Of a DNA stretch of 64,000 bases, positions 46,387 through 54,487 are shown piece after piece; the stretch's first letter is position 1; each line of letters starts with the position of its first letter. The DNA is from Acidobacteriota bacterium (GTDB taxonomy: Bacteria; Acidobacteriota; Terriglobia; Bryobacterales; Bryobacteraceae): contig JANXSF010000021.1 in NCBI GenBank assembly GCA_025352795.1, positions 124,001-188,000 on the forward strand, written 5' to 3'. The notes beneath the pieces were generated by a model. It searched no databases and was not told where the DNA came from. It saw nothing but the letters and a program-made list of their open reading frames with translations. The translations under genes and the position numbers were made by a program.

Positions 46387-47087
46387 CTCCCCTCCAAACG
46401 ATCGGCAAACCCGCGTTCGATTTCTTGCAACTGAGTGCCAACGCCAGCGTCCAGTTCGCCACGCACCGTGTCGAATCGAATTGCCCCTTTTTCCAAACTC
46501 CCATCGGCGATGATTTCAATGGACGGGGGCAGCCCTGCGGCGAGAAGTGAATTTCGCAGGATTTCAACTTCCAGGGGGTGCATGCGGATGCACTGGACTT
46601 CGCGGATCGCAATTCGTTCCAGGGCAGCTTTCACTACGCCGGAAAGGGCGTGCGGATCAATGGACAATTCCCGATGGAGTATTTTCTTGGCGATAGCGAG
46701 TGAAAGATTGACGATATCCTGCTCTGCTTCCTGTCGGATGCGACGGCGTAGAGTCGCAAATTCGGTAATGGAAACTGCCATTTGATCGTAAATCTGTTTT
46801 GCAGCCTGTGCCGATTTTTCAAACCCAGTGCGCTCTCCTTCACGATGGCCTTTGTCGTATCCTTGCTGGTTGGCCATTGCCAGGCAAGCATCGCTGACGC
46901 CGGGTTCCTGTTGTGGCGCGGCAATGCCGGGAAAATCGTAGAGTTGCGCTTCGCCGCTGTCGTTGAGAATTCTGGGGAGTTCAGAAGGTACAAAGGGGTG
47001 CGGTACACCACTGCCCACCCCGGCATTGGACCATGCAATTCGATGCAATGTTCTAGCTTGGGTGCGTCCAATAATTCTAGTCGACAT
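46383..47087 (-). CDS. fliH: Flagellar assembly protein FliH
   Basis: 234 aa. FliH proteins are variable. The call rests on the conserved helical region (DKGHREGERTGFEKSAQAAK, about 77-96), the C-terminal V/F-ATPase E-subunit-like part (AIAKKILHRELSIDPHALSG, about 130-149; GELDAGVGTQLQEIERGF near the end) and its place between fliG and fliI with overlaps of 11 and 4 bp. It binds and regulates FliI at the export gate. Confidence 0.92.
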   Translation of the reverse strand: MSTRIIGRTQARTLHRIAWSNAGVGSGVPHPFVPSELPRILNDSGEAQLYDFPGIAAPQQEPGVSDACLAMANQQGYDKGHREGERTGFEKSAQAAKQIYDQMAVSITEFATLRRRIRQEAEQDIVNLSLAIAKKILHRELSIDPHALSGVVKAALERIAIREVQCIRMHPLEVEILRNSLLAAGLPPSIEIIADGSLEKGAIRFDTVRGELDAGVGTQLQEIERGFADRLEGR

Positions 47088-48111
47088 ATTGGTCGCTACC
47101 GCCCCCGCGCATGCTGATTACCCCTTCTGATTCCAATTGACGAACGACTGCGATAATTTGCTGTTGACCGCTTTCCACCTCTTTAATTTTGACCGGACCC
47201 AAAGAATCCAGATCTTCTTTCATCATCTCTGCGCCGCGTTGGGACATGCATTGCAGGAAATGACCTTTCAAATTTTCACTGGTTCCTTTTAACGCCAGCG
47301 TCAGGATTTTCTTATCTACGCGAGTGAGCACTTCTTTGATGGCATTTTGATCCAGCGCCAGAAGATCTTCAAAGACGAACATCAGTTGTCGAACGGTTTC
47401 GACCAGTTCCGGGGCATCGCCCTCAATATTGTCGAGGATCTCACGGCTCGATTTCGTATCCAGACGGTTAAACATTTCCGCAACGGCCCGAACGCCTCCG
47501 TAGGACTTGCGGTCGACAACCCCCAAGGACTTCAATTTCTGACTGATGATGTTGGCAATTCGAGCAATAATATCGGGAGAAATCTGATCCAGATTGCTCA
47601 TCCGCAGTGCGACATCGGATCGTATTTCGACCGGTAAAGAGGTGAGCAGCGCGGCCGCCTGGGCGGGATTCAAATTGCAAAGAATCAGAGCAATGGTTTG
47701 TGGATGCTCACCATGAATGAATTTGGCCAACTGTTGTGGGTCAGCTTTTTGAAGGGCGTCAAAGCTCCCGGATTCAGAGCCAAGCGTCTTCATCAAACGA
47801 TCCAGCAAAACACCGGCATGTTCTGGCCCAAAGGCTGAAATCAGGATTTTTCGGGCATAGCTTATGCCTCCTTTCAAAACATATTCATGGGCCAGGGTCA
47901 TCTGGTGGAACTGCTCCAATACCTGTTCCCCAATTTCACTGGTCACAGAAGACACACGAGCGATCTCCTGTCCAAGATGTTGCACTTCGCCGTCATCGAG
48001 GTGCTTCAGGATCTCAGCACTGGCATCTTCTCCCAACATCAATAGGACAATGGCCGCTTTACGGATCCCGGAAAGTTCCTGTTTCTCTTCAGCTTCAGCG
48101 ACGGCGGTCAT
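47077..48111 (-). CDS. fliG: Flagellar motor switch protein FliG
   Basis: 344 aa, normal length. N-terminal domain (GIRKAAIVLLMLGEDASAEI, about 15-34) binds FliF; the middle EHPQTIALIL motif (HGEHPQTIALILCNLNPAQA, about 133-152) binds FliM; the C-terminal torque helix carries charged residues facing MotA (DKKILTLALKGTSENLKGHF, about 272-291). Part of the C-ring/rotor. It lies 24 bp after fliF and overlaps fliH by 11 bp. Confidence 0.97.
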   Translation of the reverse strand: MTAVAEAEEKQELSGIRKAAIVLLMLGEDASAEILKHLDDGEVQHLGQEIARVSSVTSEIGEQVLEQFHQMTLAHEYVLKGGISYARKILISAFGPEHAGVLLDRLMKTLGSESGSFDALQKADPQQLAKFIHGEHPQTIALILCNLNPAQAAALLTSLPVEIRSDVALRMSNLDQISPDIIARIANIISQKLKSLGVVDRKSYGGVRAVAEMFNRLDTKSSREILDNIEGDAPELVETVRQLMFVFEDLLALDQNAIKEVLTRVDKKILTLALKGTSENLKGHFLQCMSQRGAEMMKEDLDSLGPVKIKEVESGQQQIIAVVRQLESEGVISMRGGGSDQYVD

Positions 48112-48135
48112 AGCTTCTCCATATTGATTTTGCTG

Positions 48136-49944
48136 CTATTTTTCTGCCAGCCAGGTGCGAATCAGTTGCGCCATACCTTGGGGATTCTTTTTCGTTTCTT
48201 CGCTCAAATGCTTGGCCAGGACTTCTCCGCGCTGGGTGGTGGCAGCGGGTTTTTTCAACTGCGAAACAGCATCTTCGGTCAGCTTTCGATGGAGACGATC
48301 AGCCTCGCTGAGGGAACTTTCGTATTCCTTCAATGCCTGCTCCGGATTTAGTGAGATCGCTTGTGCTCCAGGAGGCAAAGCTTGACCGGGTGCAGCAGTT
48401 TGACCGGCGGGCACTAAAATCTGCTTTTGCTCTGTAGATTCGGAGCCGGCAATGGCCTTTTTACGACTCACCATGCCGCCCACTTTCCTGCCGATTGCGC
48501 GTAGGATGAGCAGCGGGATTGCCACCACAAACAAGGCGAATAAGATGATGGTTGCCGTAAAGTATTTCCATTGCACAAGATCGTTCAACTGCTCTTCCAG
48601 TTGCGGTTTGAGCCAGCCCGGCACCCAATTAGGCAAAGCGATCTTTTGTTTTTGGCCATCTAGTTTGATTGGCGCCGGACCCTGCGTTGCCTGGGTTGCT
48701 TCAAAGGGAATAGCTTCTACAATCAATTGATCTCCGCGGTCGGCAGTGAACCCGATTGCCGCCGCGACAACATCTTTAATGGCTTTCAGACGTTCTGGCG
48801 TAGGAGGTTCGACGATCTTCTTTGCCTTGTCCCCGACGCCTTCAAAACGTACATTATGATCTACCAGAACGGAGGCGGATACCCGTTTGACCATCCCTTG
48901 TGGAAGCTTCAAGTGACGGACCAGTCGACTGGTTTGGTAGTTGATGTTTTCAGTCTTGCGCTGCTGTCCACCCGACCCGCCGCCCGCTCTCGCGATTGGC
49001 CGGGGAAGATTACTGGGTGTACCGGGAACTCCCGCAGCCGCCGCGAGCGCACCCACATCCTCAGTTTTTTGCGATGTGGACATGACACTTTTTGACGGAT
49101 CGAATGTCTCTTCACTTTGTTCGCCACTGGTGAAGTCACATTCCACAGAAATCCCCGTTCGAAAGTGATCCAGTCCTAAAATTGGCTCCAGCGTCTGGTT
49201 GATTTTTGTCTGAATCGCCGATTCCACTTTTTGCCGGTAATCCAGCAGTGCTTCAGAATTCGTTGCACTATCGGCATCCGTTCTGCGAGACGGATTCAGC
49301 AGAGCGCCACGCATATCAAGGACAGCTACATCATCGGGATTCAGGCCTTCCACAGCATTGGCGGTGAGCCGCATTATGGCCACTACATTGGTGGAGATCA
49401 GTCTGGACCCGGGCTTTACTTTGAGGAGAACACTAGCTTTGGCCGGTTGACGATTTTCAAGGAAGATACTTTGTTTAGGGAATGTGATGTGAACCCTGGC
49501 CGTTTCCACTTCACTGATGGACATAATAGACCGTTCCAGTTCGCCTTCCACTGCGCGATGGTAATTTACCTGTTCGGCAAATTCGCTGGATCCGAAATTG
49601 TTACGGTCGAAGAGTTCATAGCCGATACGACCTGTTTTCGGCAATCCAACCGAGGCCATATTGATTCGCAATTCGTCGAGCTTCGCCGCAGGAACTTTGA
49701 TGGTGGTTCCGCCATCGGCCAAACGGAATTCCACGTTCGATTCCTTCAATTTGGTGAGTATTTGACCGGCCTCTTCCCCGCTTACATTGGTGAACAATGT
49801 TTTGAAACCGCTCTCTTTATTCCAGTTCAGCAGGAAAGCGAAGAACGCAACAGCCACAATGGCAGCGATTGCCACCACCGTTCGCTGCCGAATGGTGAGG
49901 GAAAGTACAACACGACGAAATTGTTCCAGGAGTTGATTGGGCAT
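48136..49944 (-). CDS. fliF: Flagellar MS-ring protein FliF
   Basis: 602 aa. Two membrane segments (VVAIAAIVAVAFFAFLL, about 23-39, and TATIILFALFVVAIPLLILRA, about 451-471) enclose the periplasmic ring-building motifs (TLFTNVSGEEAGQILTKLKE, about 50-69; HRAVEGELERSIMSISEVET, about 129-148). The C-terminus is cytoplasmic and binds FliG. The periplasmic beta-collar region holds a glycine-rich insert (GGGSGGQQRK). It is the base on which the flagellum is built. fliE precedes by 13 bp. Confidence 0.97.
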   Translation of the reverse strand: MPNQLLEQFRRVVLSLTIRQRTVVAIAAIVAVAFFAFLLNWNKESGFKTLFTNVSGEEAGQILTKLKESNVEFRLADGGTTIKVPAAKLDELRINMASVGLPKTGRIGYELFDRNNFGSSEFAEQVNYHRAVEGELERSIMSISEVETARVHITFPKQSIFLENRQPAKASVLLKVKPGSRLISTNVVAIMRLTANAVEGLNPDDVAVLDMRGALLNPSRRTDADSATNSEALLDYRQKVESAIQTKINQTLEPILGLDHFRTGISVECDFTSGEQSEETFDPSKSVMSTSQKTEDVGALAAAAGVPGTPSNLPRPIARAGGGSGGQQRKTENINYQTSRLVRHLKLPQGMVKRVSASVLVDHNVRFEGVGDKAKKIVEPPTPERLKAIKDVVAAAIGFTADRGDQLIVEAIPFEATQATQGPAPIKLDGQKQKIALPNWVPGWLKPQLEEQLNDLVQWKYFTATIILFALFVVAIPLLILRAIGRKVGGMVSRKKAIAGSESTEQKQILVPAGQTAAPGQALPPGAQAISLNPEQALKEYESSLSEADRLHRKLTEDAVSQLKKPAATTQRGEVLAKHLSEETKKNPQGMAQLIRTWLAEK

Positions 49945-49957
49945 TCAGAGGACGCTG

Positions 49958-50269
49958 CTACATCTGCATGCGCATGATTTCCTGATAGGCATTCACAACT
50001 TTATTGCGTACCTGCAAAAAGGCTTCGAACGCTAATTCAGCTCGCTGAGTATTCAGAACTACGTTATGAATTTCTTCGTTTTCTCCGGCCAGGAACCGGT
50101 TGACACTATCCACAGAAGTGGTCCGGGCTTCTTCTACACGGCCAATCGCTTCAGCCAAAGCTGCTTTAAATTCACCGCCGCCTTTCCCTTCTGGCTGAAA
50201 AGTGGGGGACCGAATCGGGTCAATCGGTAAGGATGCTTGTCCCAGAACTTGCTGTAATAAATTGGCCAT
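49958..50269 (-). CDS. fliE: Flagellar hook-basal body protein FliE
   Basis: 103 aa. The C-terminal half has the family pattern (LNTQRAELAFEAFLQVRNKV, about 73-92; VNAYQEIMRMQM at the end). FliE joins the MS ring to the rod. Position between flgC and fliF supports the call. Confidence 0.95.
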   Translation of the reverse strand: MANLLQQVLGQASLPIDPIRSPTFQPEGKGGGEFKAALAEAIGRVEEARTTSVDSVNRFLAGENEEIHNVVLNTQRAELAFEAFLQVRNKVVNAYQEIMRMQM

Positions 50270-50287
50270 GATGTTTTGATTGCGAAG

Positions 50288-50725
50288 CTACCTCAACATA
50301 TCCAAGGATCGATGGATCATATCTTTCACGGCGGACATAGCCGATACGTTGGCCTGATAGCCGCGGGTGGCGCTGATCAGATCTACCATCTCTTCAGCCG
50401 GATTCATGTGTGGAAAGGAGACATAGCCTTCAGCGTCGGCATCGGGATGGCCTGGCAGATAGCGTTTATCGGGTGCGCGGGCGTCTTCTATCACTTCAGA
50501 AACTCGCACGCCGTTCGAGGCTTCCCCCATTTCATTCCTCAAAATGGATTGAAAAGGAGACTGTTGTGATGCCGATTCAAAAATCACATCCCGACGTTTG
50601 TAGGGGCCACCTTGGGAAGTTCTGGTGGTTTCCGCATTGGCCATGTTTTCGACAAGGATTTCCGCTCGCGTGCGTTGCGCCGCCATCCCCGACGCGCTGA
50701 CAGACAGTAGATTGAAGAGGCTCAT
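50288..50725 (-). CDS. flgC: Flagellar basal-body rod protein FlgC
   Basis: 145 aa. N-terminal rod motif LFNLLSVSASGMAAQRTRAE (3-22) and C-terminal EEMVDLISATRGYQANVSAM (about 112-131) are standard FlgC. It forms the proximal rod in the periplasm. It lies 5 bp downstream of flgB. Confidence 0.96.
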   Translation of the reverse strand: MSLFNLLSVSASGMAAQRTRAEILVENMANAETTRTSQGGPYKRRDVIFESASQQSPFQSILRNEMGEASNGVRVSEVIEDARAPDKRYLPGHPDADAEGYVSFPHMNPAEEMVDLISATRGYQANVSAMSAVKDMIHRSLDMLR

Positions 50726-50730
50726 TGATT

Positions 50731-51081
50731 TTATCCTTTGCCTTCCGAAAGGGCGTTTTTAATCGCTTTGAATTCCCCACGCGCCAGAATAGAAACCATT
50801 TGAAAGCGCATGGCGTTTTCCGCGAGCAAGCGCATTTCGCGATCCATATTTACGTTGTTGCCGTCATTCTTTGCCAGTAGATTGCCCGGTTCAATCACTT
50901 CTACGGAGTCTTTCACTGGACCTGAGTTGTGCAGCGTGGAGAGAAATTCGTATTGAAAATCGATGTCTTTGGTACGGTACCCAGGAGTGTCGGCATTGGC
51001 CACGTTGGATGCCACCGTCTTCTGCCTTACGCTAAGCAAGTCCATGTAGCGTTCCAGGTTGTGGGCGATTTGGGGAAGCAC
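50731..51081 (-). CDS. flgB: Flagellar basal-body rod protein FlgB
   Basis: 116 aa. The rod signature VRQKTVASNVANADTPGYRT lies at residues 18-37. The start used here is GTG at 51081, because family members have about 10-15 residues before this region (LPQIAHNLERYMDLLS). An ATG at residue 13 (51045) is the alternative; neither has a strong Shine-Dalgarno. First gene of the flagellar operon flgB-flgC-fliE-fliF-fliG-fliH-fliI-fliJ. Rod, hook, flhAB and motor genes are not in the window. Confidence 0.94.
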   Translation of the reverse strand: MLPQIAHNLERYMDLLSVRQKTVASNVANADTPGYRTKDIDFQYEFLSTLHNSGPVKDSVEVIEPGNLLAKNDGNNVNMDREMRLLAENAMRFQMVSILARGEFKAIKNALSEGKG

Positions 51082-51220
51082 GGAAGGGTTAAGGCAGGTA
51101 AGGGGCCAAAGGTGGGGGGCACGTTATTGCCACCGAATTAGCCCTGTTAAGGGGGGAAATGTGTTGAAAAAATGCCGACGTGCTAAAAAAATGACGGAAG
51201 TAGCCGGGTTGAGTAAGGGG

Positions 51221-51667
51221 CTACCACCCCTCGTAAATAGTGGGGTAGGCTGTTTCCATTTCGGAAGCGATTTCAATTGCTGTCCCAATTTGAACCAATT
51301 CCCCGGTCCCGATGCCGGGGCAGTATCGTCCGGCCAGGGTCCATTCTTTGCGGCTCTTAACCAGTTCCGGCCAGAACGGGAAGGTACGGCACTGAACTGG
51401 TTTCACGGGATGAATGGAACAGCCACCTTGGAGCAGAAAATGGCATTGTGATTTTTGGGGCTTGCGCAAACGAAGCAGATGTTTTGTGCGGTAGACGTAT
51501 TTGGATTCGAACGCCTGCACAGTCATGCCGACGAATTTCGCAGCGTTGGCCATGTCTTTCTCAGTCAGGTATACGTAGCCTTTTTGATCGCAGCAGTTGA
51601 TGCATCCGGGAACACAACTGAATTGCAGTGCACCTGTTTTAATGGGATTTGTTTTTAACCGTGGCAT
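51221..51667 (-). CDS. YkgJ family cysteine-cluster protein
   Basis: 148 aa. The YkgJ/UPF0153 pattern of cysteines is complete: FSCVPGCINCCDQKGYVYLT (C18, C22, C25, C26), QCHFLLQGGCSIHPVKPVQC (about 75-93) and a late RYCPGIGTGE. The cluster probably binds iron-sulfur or zinc. The ATG lies inside the end of the preceding cytochrome gene (13-bp overlap), so translation is coupled. Function in the family is not established. It precedes the flagellar operon by 139 bp. Confidence 0.9.
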   Translation of the reverse strand: MPRLKTNPIKTGALQFSCVPGCINCCDQKGYVYLTEKDMANAAKFVGMTVQAFESKYVYRTKHLLRLRKPQKSQCHFLLQGGCSIHPVKPVQCRTFPFWPELVKSRKEWTLAGRYCPGIGTGELVQIGTAIEIASEMETAYPTIYEGW

Positions 51668-52218
51668 TGTTTGCAGGCGACGTTCCGCGGATATTTCAAG
51701 TGGAAGGCTTCCGTGGATCCGTGAGGATTATGGCACATCCCGCATTCTGCAAGTTGGCCGGTGTTATGGGTGTGCGTTTTAGCGAATTCTTTCAAATTGT
51801 GACAGCCAGCGCAGGTTGCCTCCAGCGGGTCAGTCTTAAAACTCCAGATGCCAGCTTTCACTGCATGGCAAGTTTCGCAGGATGCTGACGGAGGATGAAC
51901 GCGGAAGGTCTTTCCTGTTGCTTCGGCGTTACCCGAATAGAAGTCGATTTTCTGGCTGCCTCCTTCGAAGCGTAATTCCAAAACGTGTTGGCCCGTAGTT
52001 GAAGTTAAGCCGAAGGTAAGCACTCCAGGAAATATTTCATTTGTCGGCAACGGGACTCCATCCAGGAAAAGTTGGCCGGTTTTTACTACTTTGGCAATGC
52101 CGTCGATCTTCCCTGTCAGCGTAGCGCCGTCTGTCGGGCGAAGGATGCGGTTAGGTGCAGGGTCCTGAGCCAGCAGGGCAGTGCACAGCAAGGTGATGGG
52201 TAGAATCCGGTTGAGCAT
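51655..52218 (-). CDS. Exported tetraheme c-type cytochrome (doubled CxxCH)
   Basis: 187 aa. A signal peptide (ILPITLLCTALLAQ) is followed by a beta-rich domain of about 80 residues and then four CxxCH heme sites: CETCH (114-118), CAGCH (136-140), CGMCH (159-163) and CKQCH (182-186), arranged as in doubled-CxxCH proteins. It probably carries electrons in the periplasm. The last heme motif is only one residue from the stop, and its codons contain the start of the YkgJ gene. The partner oxidoreductase is not in the window. Confidence 0.9.
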   Translation of the reverse strand: MLNRILPITLLCTALLAQDPAPNRILRPTDGATLTGKIDGIAKVVKTGQLFLDGVPLPTNEIFPGVLTFGLTSTTGQHVLELRFEGGSQKIDFYSGNAEATGKTFRVHPPSASCETCHAVKAGIWSFKTDPLEATCAGCHNLKEFAKTHTHNTGQLAECGMCHNPHGSTEAFHLKYPRNVACKQCHG

Positions 52219-52269
52219 CGGGCTTAGGTTATAGGTTACCTGTTTTTCAATCTTTCCTTAGCCGTGAAT

Positions 52270-52974
52270 CTACTGAATGGCTAAAGCTTTCATTTCCTCT
52301 TTCGACCGCACCAGTGTCAACTGATCCCCGCGTGGGACTTGAAATCTTTCAGACAACAAAACCATTCCATCGGCAATTGGATCTTCCACAATGGTGAGGT
52401 CGTTCAGCCCACGAAAATGCCACTGACCTCCAGGTTCGGCAGGGGGCAGGCGCATGCTTCGATCTTTCCCAAACACTACGGCTCGGTAAAAAGCTCCGTC
52501 GGATTCGTCAGCATTGATCAGCACCAACTCTTTCAGTACTTTTTGGCGTTCCACTGCCAATTCCCATTGGGGACAACTGGAAAAAACCAATTGGGCCAAA
52601 TACCAATGACTACCGCCGTCCAGTTGCATTGCTTCTTCCTGGCTGCGAGCGGTTAAATCTGTTTTTGCAGCTAAAAACAGGTCAATCAATTTCGTGGCAA
52701 TGGCGTCCGACGATGCGTCAATCACCGCTCCATCGTGAATGCCTGTGGTCAAAGGCATCAGGTCGGTCAAACCTTGAAAGTGAAGATTGAAATCCCCATT
52801 TGTGTACAGTCTTGTTTTCCCAATCTGATTCGCTTTTTCAAAGGCGGTTTCGGGTTCGCCAGATTCCACCAACACCAAATCCTGTCGGACGCGAACGGTT
52901 CCAATACCGGTGTCGTCAGGAATTGTATCGAAGTAGATCAAGTATGCTGCGTACCACATATCCAGGATCATCAT
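52270..52974 (-). CDS. Two tandem DUF4288-like domains
   Basis: 234 aa. The start (MWYAAYLIYFDTIPDDTG, from residue 6) and LYTNGDFNLHFQGLTDLMPL look like a DUF4288 domain. The second half repeats the pattern (HWYLAQLVFSSCPQWELAVE, about 122-141; GGQWHFRGLNDLTIVEDPIA, about 182-201), so the protein is an internal duplication. No signal peptide. The role of DUF4288 proteins is unknown. An AGGA lies about 11 bases before the first ATG; the sixth residue is another possible start. Confidence 0.7.
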   Translation of the reverse strand: MMILDMWYAAYLIYFDTIPDDTGIGTVRVRQDLVLVESGEPETAFEKANQIGKTRLYTNGDFNLHFQGLTDLMPLTTGIHDGAVIDASSDAIATKLIDLFLAAKTDLTARSQEEAMQLDGGSHWYLAQLVFSSCPQWELAVERQKVLKELVLINADESDGAFYRAVVFGKDRSMRLPPAEPGGQWHFRGLNDLTIVEDPIADGMVLLSERFQVPRGDQLTLVRSKEEMKALAIQ

Positions 52975-53028
52975 ATACGCGATTCCTATCCAATGGGAAA
53001 TGGTGTGTTGATTTAATAAAAATAAAAG

Positions 53029-53157
53029 TTATTTATAGGAAGGAATTTTCTGCTGTCTGGCGACTTGGTGCATGGGTTCCAGACTTTGACTCGGAGCTAC
53101 ATTTCTTGTAAACCAACCCTGGCCCAAATTGTTGTAATCAGCGTACATCGCGTCCAT
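53029..53157 (-). CDS. Possible 42-aa small protein or gene remnant
   Basis: A 42-codon frame (MDAMYADYNNLGQGWFTRNV ... RQQKIPSYK) with protein-like composition, 54 bp upstream of the DUF4288 gene on the same strand. Its ATG and first eight codons lie inside a REP-like repeat and there is no Shine-Dalgarno, so it may be the tail of a gene whose front was replaced by the repeat rather than an intact gene. No family recognised. Confidence 0.28.
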   Translation of the reverse strand: MDAMYADYNNLGQGWFTRNVAPSQSLEPMHQVARQQKIPSYK

Positions 53158-53194
53158 CAGCGGCCCAGATTAATGGCCGCTGATGAACGCTGAT
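53137..53194. repeat. REP-like inverted repeat (copy B)
   Basis: The right arm CCGCTGATGAACGCTGAT (53177-53194) matches copy A's left arm except for two A-to-T changes. Its inverse is present as ATCAGCG (53137) and CATCAGCGG (53155), split by ten bases. The core CATCAGCGGCC / GGCCGCTGATG (53155-53185) is an 11-bp perfect stem. Confidence 0.65.
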
Positions 53195-53229
53195 AACACT
53201 TGAAGCGAAACTGCCTGCCCCACCCAAAG

Positions 53230-54069
53230 TTACTGAATCTTGTCCTCATGGTTCTTGAACATAGCACTGAGTTCCGAGAAACTTACAGCATCTTCCGCAA
53301 ACGTAAATGTACCGTGTTCGCGCATTTCCTTTGCAGCACGGAGAAAGGCTCCCAAGGCGCTGCGGGATAGGGCGCTGCCTACACTCACTCGCTTCACTCC
53401 CATTGCCGATAGTTCTTCCAGGCTCAGGCTAATACCCTTGAGTCCCGCCAATACGTTCACTGGGAGATCGACAGAACTGACCACGGCGGTAATCTCCTCC
53501 TTGCTGGTTAATCCTGGAGCGTACAAAACATTTGCACCCGCTTCCTGATAACTTTGCAGCCGCTTGATCGTCTCTTTCAGGTGAGGCTGACCTACCAGAT
53601 AATTCTCAGCACGTGCGGTCAAAGTGAAAGGGAAGGGAAGTGCTTGTACTACTTCGGCAGCCGCGCGGATTCGCTCCACTGCGTGTTCGAGATCATAAAT
53701 AGGATGATCTGATTGCTGGGTTGCATCTTCAATGGAACAGCCCACCAGCCCCGCCGCTACCGCAAGTCGGATCGTCTCTGCCACCACGGTGGGGGCGTCG
53801 CCAAAGCCATTTTCAAGATCGGCACTAACGGGCAGTTCCGTGGCCGCCGCGATTGCCGATACGTGCGTTATCATCTGCTGACGATCCGTCGTGTTGTCTT
53901 GCTGTCCCACGGAGAATGCAAAACCGGCGCTGGTGGTGGCCAATGCTTCAAAACCTAAATGTGCCAGTAATCGCGCCGATCCAATGTCCCACGGATTGGG
54001 AATGAGGAAGGCCCCTGCGCGTTGATGCAACCCACGAAATATGTGTCCCTTCTCAGCCTGAGTGGTCAT
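53230..54069 (-). CDS. Isocitrate lyase / PEP-mutase superfamily protein
   Basis: 279 aa. TIM-barrel signature motifs: [20 protein letters not shown] (about 23-42), [32 protein letters not shown] (about 79-98) with metal-binding acidic residues, and [10 protein letters not shown] (about 105-114). Members of this branch are oxaloacetate decarboxylase- or phosphonopyruvate-type C-C lyases; the KKCGH active-site motif of true isocitrate lyase is absent. The gene overlaps the NIPSNAP gene upstream by 4 bp and forms a unit with it. Substrate unknown. Confidence 0.88.
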   Translation of the reverse strand: MTTQAEKGHIFRGLHQRAGAFLIPNPWDIGSARLLAHLGFEALATTSAGFAFSVGQQDNTTDRQQMITHVSAIAAATELPVSADLENGFGDAPTVVAETIRLAVAAGLVGCSIEDATQQSDHPIYDLEHAVERIRAAAEVVQALPFPFTLTARAENYLVGQPHLKETIKRLQSYQEAGANVLYAPGLTSKEEITAVVSSVDLPVNVLAGLKGISLSLEELSAMGVKRVSVGSALSRSALGAFLRAAKEMREHGTFTFAEDAVSFSELSAMFKNHEDKIQ

Positions 54070-54410
54070 TCAGATTTCCCCATCATGGATGGAATGTCCG
54101 TCGTTCCATCTACATTCTCCACAAAATTTCTTTCCTCTTTCAAAATGAGCCGATTGGTTTGCGCCATGGCAAAATTATCACGTCCCTCGGGGTCGGATTT
54201 CAATCGAGTGCGGTACGCCTCATACTGGGCAAGGCTATTGAACGCAATCAACCCCCAGGCTACATGGTTGGTGCCTTCATGAGGTAGAAAATATCCAATC
54301 AAATGTCCTCCACAGCGGGGAATAATGCGACCCCAGTTTTGGGCGTACTTCTTGAATAGGTCGCGCTGAAACGGATCGATCTCATATCGGATGATGCAAG
54401 TGATTGCCAT
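54066..54410 (-). CDS. NIPSNAP family protein
   Basis: 114 aa. The NIPSNAP ferredoxin-like fold is visible: [20 protein letters not shown] (5-24), [20 protein letters not shown] (about 27-46), [20 protein letters not shown] (about 58-77). The ATG at 54410 is preferred because the domain begins there; an upstream in-frame ATG would lie within the start region of the divergent receptor gene. Function unknown; such proteins often accompany small-molecule catabolic genes, here a PEP-mutase-family enzyme. Confidence 0.85.
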   Translation of the reverse strand: MAITCIIRYEIDPFQRDLFKKYAQNWGRIIPRCGGHLIGYFLPHEGTNHVAWGLIAFNSLAQYEAYRTRLKSDPEGRDNFAMAQTNRLILKEERNFVENVDGTTDIPSMMGKSE

Positions 54411-54487
54411 ATCAAATAGTATGCCTTCTACCAAAAAAAGAAGCCTACTTACGATTAGTGATAATATGCACTTCACTGGGTTCTTGC

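Noticed and set aside
51095-51130. Sigma-54-like -24/-12 promoter before flgB
   Set aside because: TGGCA and GC elements are present on the minus strand, but the spacing is one base short and the -12 part is poor.
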